From NCBI GenBank assembly GCA_011763485.2, contig JAANSK020262493.1, positions 1 to 21,990 of the forward strand: a stretch of 21,990 nucleotides of DNA, in the 5' to 3' direction. The position numbers and the translations under genes are program-made. Positions 19,007 to 21,990 of the stretch are shown here, one piece after another (position 1 is the stretch's first letter; each line of letters starts with the position of its first letter). The stretch is from Isoetes engelmannii. Taxonomy: Eukaryota; Streptophyta; Lycopodiopsida; Isoetales; Isoetaceae. A model generated the notes under the pieces. It ran no database searches. It saw only the letters and a program-made list of their open reading frames with translations, and was not told the origin of the DNA.

Positions 19007-19439
19007 TGTCTATGGTACCCGGGGCCTGTTTTCTTCCTGCGAATTGCTTTCTCACTCCAGTTGTAGTGTCGAAGGCATTTTGCAGGGGATGCCCAAGCAG
19101 ATTATCTGGTCATCTGCATGTGAAAACTCTGGCGAGCAGATTGCAGGAACAGAGTATGTGTCTTGCTCCTACACTAGGTAGAGCTTGTTATCCATGTTGA
19201 TGCTGCCAACTCTTCTGTGATCTTGACTGTCTTCTTTCCCACCTTTGAAGACATTTGGAACTGCACAGCTTGTAGAGGCGGCCACTGCAATTTGGTGAAA
19301 TCTGCCCACTGCCAGGCCAAGTCGTTGGACGAAAAGTTACGCGGCGGAAGTGCGAAGTGTAAAACTGTGGGGAAATTTCATAAGAGGAGCAAGCGGAGGT
19401 GCGCTGAATGCTGCCATGCCAAAATTAAGATCAAATGTT

Positions 19440-20175
19440 GAGTAGGGAAGTGAAAAAAAGCGAGGAAGTAGAGTGTATAAATTGTCGAAGGTGAAAGAAC
19501 AAAGTGAAGAGGAAAAAGTGAAGAGGAAAAAAAGTCTAAGGATGGAATTCATAGCAGGCGAAGGGGTGTATTAATGAGGAGCGATTACTCGTGCGAAGAA
19601 GGCGGTGGCAAGCTTCATACATGGAAAAGTGAAATGATGACAAAGTACGGATGGCTTATATGGCTGAAGTGACAGGATTGAAAGGAAAGAGAGGAGGTGG
19701 CGTTACGTCAGCAAAAGACGGGCAAATCAGAGCAGGTAACGAATCGGGAGAAAGAATGTGGTAACAGACGTGTAAAATGGCGGGGAGAAACATGTGTAAA
19801 AAACAGAACCGTAGTCATATAAAAAATCGGGTGTCGTTCGTGTGAAAAGGTACAGACGTGCAGAATGTCGTGTAACGGGGCGTGCAAAAAGTCGTGCATG
19901 AGAGCGGGTTTGTGAAGTGATATGAATTGGAAGGAGGAATTGTGTGTGAAATCGTGTCGTGCAAAAGATCGTGTAAGTGTGTGTGGTGGAAGTTAAGTAT
20001 GAATTCGTGTAGCGGGGGTGTGAGGGAAAAGGTGTATGAAGTGAAGTGTGAGTGTGAGAGCGGGTGAGATATCGTGTGAGAAGTTGGGAAAGAAGACCTG
20101 TGCGATATCGGGTTAAGAATCGTGCCAAAAGTCAGGTGTCAAAGCGTATCAATGTATAAAATCGTGTGAGATATT
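19440..20175. repeat. Strand-asymmetric GT/purine-rich spacer with recurrent TCGTG motif
   Basis: The plus strand is poor in C except inside a recurring TCGTG(T/C)(G/A)A motif. Copies include those near 19831, 19868, 19890, 19951, 19956, 19969, 20005, 20073, 20120 and 20162, mostly 15-45 bases apart. A minus-strand open frame here (19727-20128) is Thr/His/Arg-rich because of this repeat and is probably not a protein. The region separates integrase from the extra ORF. Confidence 0.5.
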
Positions 20176-20255
20176 ATGGGACCAAAATTGAACGAAATTG
20201 AGAACAGTAGCCATCGAACCAAGTAAAAGAGTATATGTACAAAGAAAATGGAGGA

Positions 20256-21990
20256 TCATGAAGATAAAATTTCATCATAGAAATGATCCAAAGGGTGAGA
20301 GGATGGAAATGGAGTGTCGATGATGATGATAGAAGCAGATGTAGGTGGAGTGGAACGAACTGAAGATGGAGGCTGACACAGATTATAGGATCGGAGACGG
20401 AAACCATTAACATGTGCAGGATTGATGTGCCATCTAACTCTTGTAGTTGAACTCCTGGGAATGGATTGTTGTGAATGTGGAAAGGTCCGAGCCATCAGAA
20501 TTTGAGCTTGCCCAGGTGGGTGTAATATCGTGAATAAAAAAGAAGCACTGTGTCTCCAACATGGAAGAGTTTTTGTCGAAGATTTTTATCATGTCACTTC
20601 TGTCTTTGGCGTTTACCGGCCAAGACATGCAAGTAGGCATCCCGACGGACTTCATGAAGTTGATGCAGTTGATAGATTCTTCCAGCAAGGGCAAAAGACG
20701 GATTTCGAGTAGTTGCAAGCTTGAACTGTAGAACTGATAACTGAAACCGGAAGGGTAAAATGCCTTCTTGCCCATACACCAACTTAAATGGCATTTGCCC
20801 TGTAGCAACCTTGAAAGTAGTATTGTAGACCCAAAGAACAGGCGGTAATTTCTCCTGCTAGTCAGTGCGGGTTGGATCACAAATTTTTATAAGCATATGA
20901 ATCAAGGTCTTATTTGTACTCTCTGCCAAGTCATTGCCCTACGGGTGATATGTCGTCCTCTTATTGTGATGGATCTGCAAATACTTGGTGAGAGCGGAGA
21001 TGATGTGATTGACAAAATGGACTCCGCGATCAATGACCAACTCTACAGGGCAGCCAAATCTTGTTGTCACTTGATGGTAGAGCACTTTAGTAGTACTGGC
21101 AGCAGTATTATCGGGTAGAGTGCATGCTTCAGCCCATTTAGTGGCATAATCAGTGATGACGAGAATGTAGCGAGCACGAACTTGCTGAGCTGGTGGGTCA
21201 ATTGGGCCCACAAAGTCCATGCCTCACATGGCGAAGGGAGTAGGAACATAAACCAGCTGTAGTGGTAAAGCATCGCGAGCATTGGGTCGGTCTATTCGTT
21301 GACAAGGGTCGCACTGGCGTGCAACACGATGAGCATCTTTAAAAAGAGTGCGACACCAATAACCCGTCAAGAGAAGCTTGCATGCGGTATTGTCTCCACT
21401 GAAATGTCCTCGAGCAGATCTAGCATGGGCTTGTTGGAACAATTATTCTTGCTCATGGGATAGGAGACAGGCGCCGAAGCATAGATCAATACCCGCGCAG
21501 TAGAGAACATCATCAACCATCGTTTGGAAACGAGCTTCGCGAAGCAACTTGGCGCGTATAGCCTGATTTCGGTTGGCAGAGAGATGCAAATCTTCTGAAG
21601 GGAATAAGCCATACAAGTGCTATTGTACCTGATCATGGTACCAGTCATCTTGAGGAGATGGCGTGCCGTCAGCCGTGTCAACCAGCGGGTGCATGCTCGT
21701 GTCCATGCTTGGCTGCGGAGGTACAGTCGTGCTCAAAAAAACTGGGGCATCTGGAAAGGAATCATCAGTGCCGACTATGGAATCATCATTGTGTAAATGG
21801 GAGAGATAATCTGGTACAGTGTGTGATTTCCCAGGTTTGTGAATGATCTCAAAGGGAGAAAACTCCTGCAATAATAGAATCCAGCGCACAATTTATACGA
21901 CCCGTGGGAATTGTCATATTGATCAAATATAGTAATGCTTGATGATCAACAAAAAACTTGAACCTGCTTCCCAAGAGGTAGTGGCGGAAC
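20256..21990 (-). pseudogene. Gypsy pol remnant: RNase H end and integrase
   Basis: The frame enters from the right with the RNase H region (FRHYLLGSRFKFFVDHQALL, then after a frameshift near 21890 VRWILLLQEF and KPGKSHTVPDYLSHL). Next comes the integrase zinc domain (H-x-x-GHFS ... GYW ... CDPCQR, about 21420-21290). The catalytic core has all three acidic positions: D in GMDFVGPI, D in LVIDRGVHF, and E in DLAESTNKTL. The C-terminal part includes FKLVYGQEG and, after another frameshift, AHVNGFRLRSY near 20400. In-frame stops lie at 21620, 21443, 21224, 20939, 20858, 20594 and 20495 (left coordinate of each). The gene is non-functional. Domain order RNase H before integrase is the Ty3/Gypsy order. 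Confidence 0.85.

Larger units (their letters stand above)
14883..21990 (-). mobile_element. 3' portion of a Ty3/Gypsy LTR retrotransposon with an extra 3' ORF
   Basis: In minus orientation the order is RNase H end, integrase, spacer, extra ORF, polypurine tract, 3' LTR. The 5' LTR, gag, protease and most of reverse transcriptase would lie beyond the right edge. The pol-to-LTR distance is about 4.7 kb, much longer than in simple Gypsy elements, and it contains sense-strand coding remnants. The element is dead: pol has several stops and frameshifts. Later insertions inside the spacer, for example near the 25-base T run at 18765, cannot be excluded, so this may be a composite. Confidence 0.7.

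Noticed and set aside
18691-19066. Overlapping ORFs across the hexamer array (Leu-Met/Leu-Thr, Asn-Ile/Asn-Val and Gln-rich)
   Set aside because: They exist in all frames because the hexamer repeat lacks stops; they are not genes.
19727-20128. 133-codon minus-strand ORF, Thr/His/Arg-rich
   Set aside because: It is a by-product of the skewed repeat composition; no domain or start context supports it.
1-21990. CRISPR array, operon, bacterial promoter or phage features
   Set aside because: Introns, plant retroelements and eukaryotic satellites make a prokaryotic origin untenable; the tandem repeats lack the repeat-spacer structure of CRISPR.

Overview
This window looks like nuclear DNA from a land plant with a large, repeat-rich genome. 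The evidence is one intron-containing plant-type ESCRT-III gene, LTR-retrotransposon primer sites of the plant initiator-Met-tRNA type, a plant-style LINE remnant, and nested decayed repeats. A seedless plant such as a fern is my best guess, at low confidence. It rests mainly on a decayed N4-cytosine-DNA-methyltransferase-like gene, a family known to me from a liverwort, and on the general repeat load. Nothing in the window looks bacterial or organellar.

Layout. 1-2.6 kb: the right part of a plus-strand LTR with a Met-tRNA primer site, followed by non-coding DNA that holds a cluster of TCGATTATCGA-type palindromes. 2.93-3.38 kb: a complete miniature LTR retrotransposon (TRIM) of about 450 bp on the minus strand, with LTRs, primer site and polypurine tract all visible. 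3.9-4.4 kb: the 3' end of a minus-strand LINE reverse-transcriptase ORF. 5.27-8.33 kb: the only intact gene, a five-exon VPS2/CHMP2-type ESCRT-III subunit of 225 aa on the plus strand. 9.5-10.9 kb: a plus-strand pseudogene of a beta-class N4-cytosine/N6-adenine DNA methyltransferase, broken by stops and a frameshift and with both key motifs altered. Six copies of a CTATGCGCGCATAG-like palindrome lie in and after it. 12.2-13.6 kb: a satellite block made of two copies of a ~690 bp higher-order unit, each of four diverged monomers. 13.7-14.3 kb: a ~60 bp minisatellite. 14.57-14.86 kb: a short plus-strand gag-like fragment. 14.88-21.99 kb: the 3' part of a minus-strand Ty3/Gypsy retrotransposon that runs off the right edge. 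In its own direction it reads RNase H, integrase, a compositionally skewed spacer, an extra 3' ORF with its own TATA-like box and a long coiled coil, a polypurine tract, and a 668 bp 3' LTR.

Functionally, only the VPS2-type gene is expected to make a working protein: an ESCRT-III filament subunit for endosomal sorting. The rest is transposon-derived, satellite or pseudogenic. The most interesting items are the methyltransferase pseudogene, the complete TRIM, the higher-order satellite, the dispersed palindromes, and the extra ORF in the Gypsy element. All coordinates and mismatch counts were read by eye; no alignment or database search was run.
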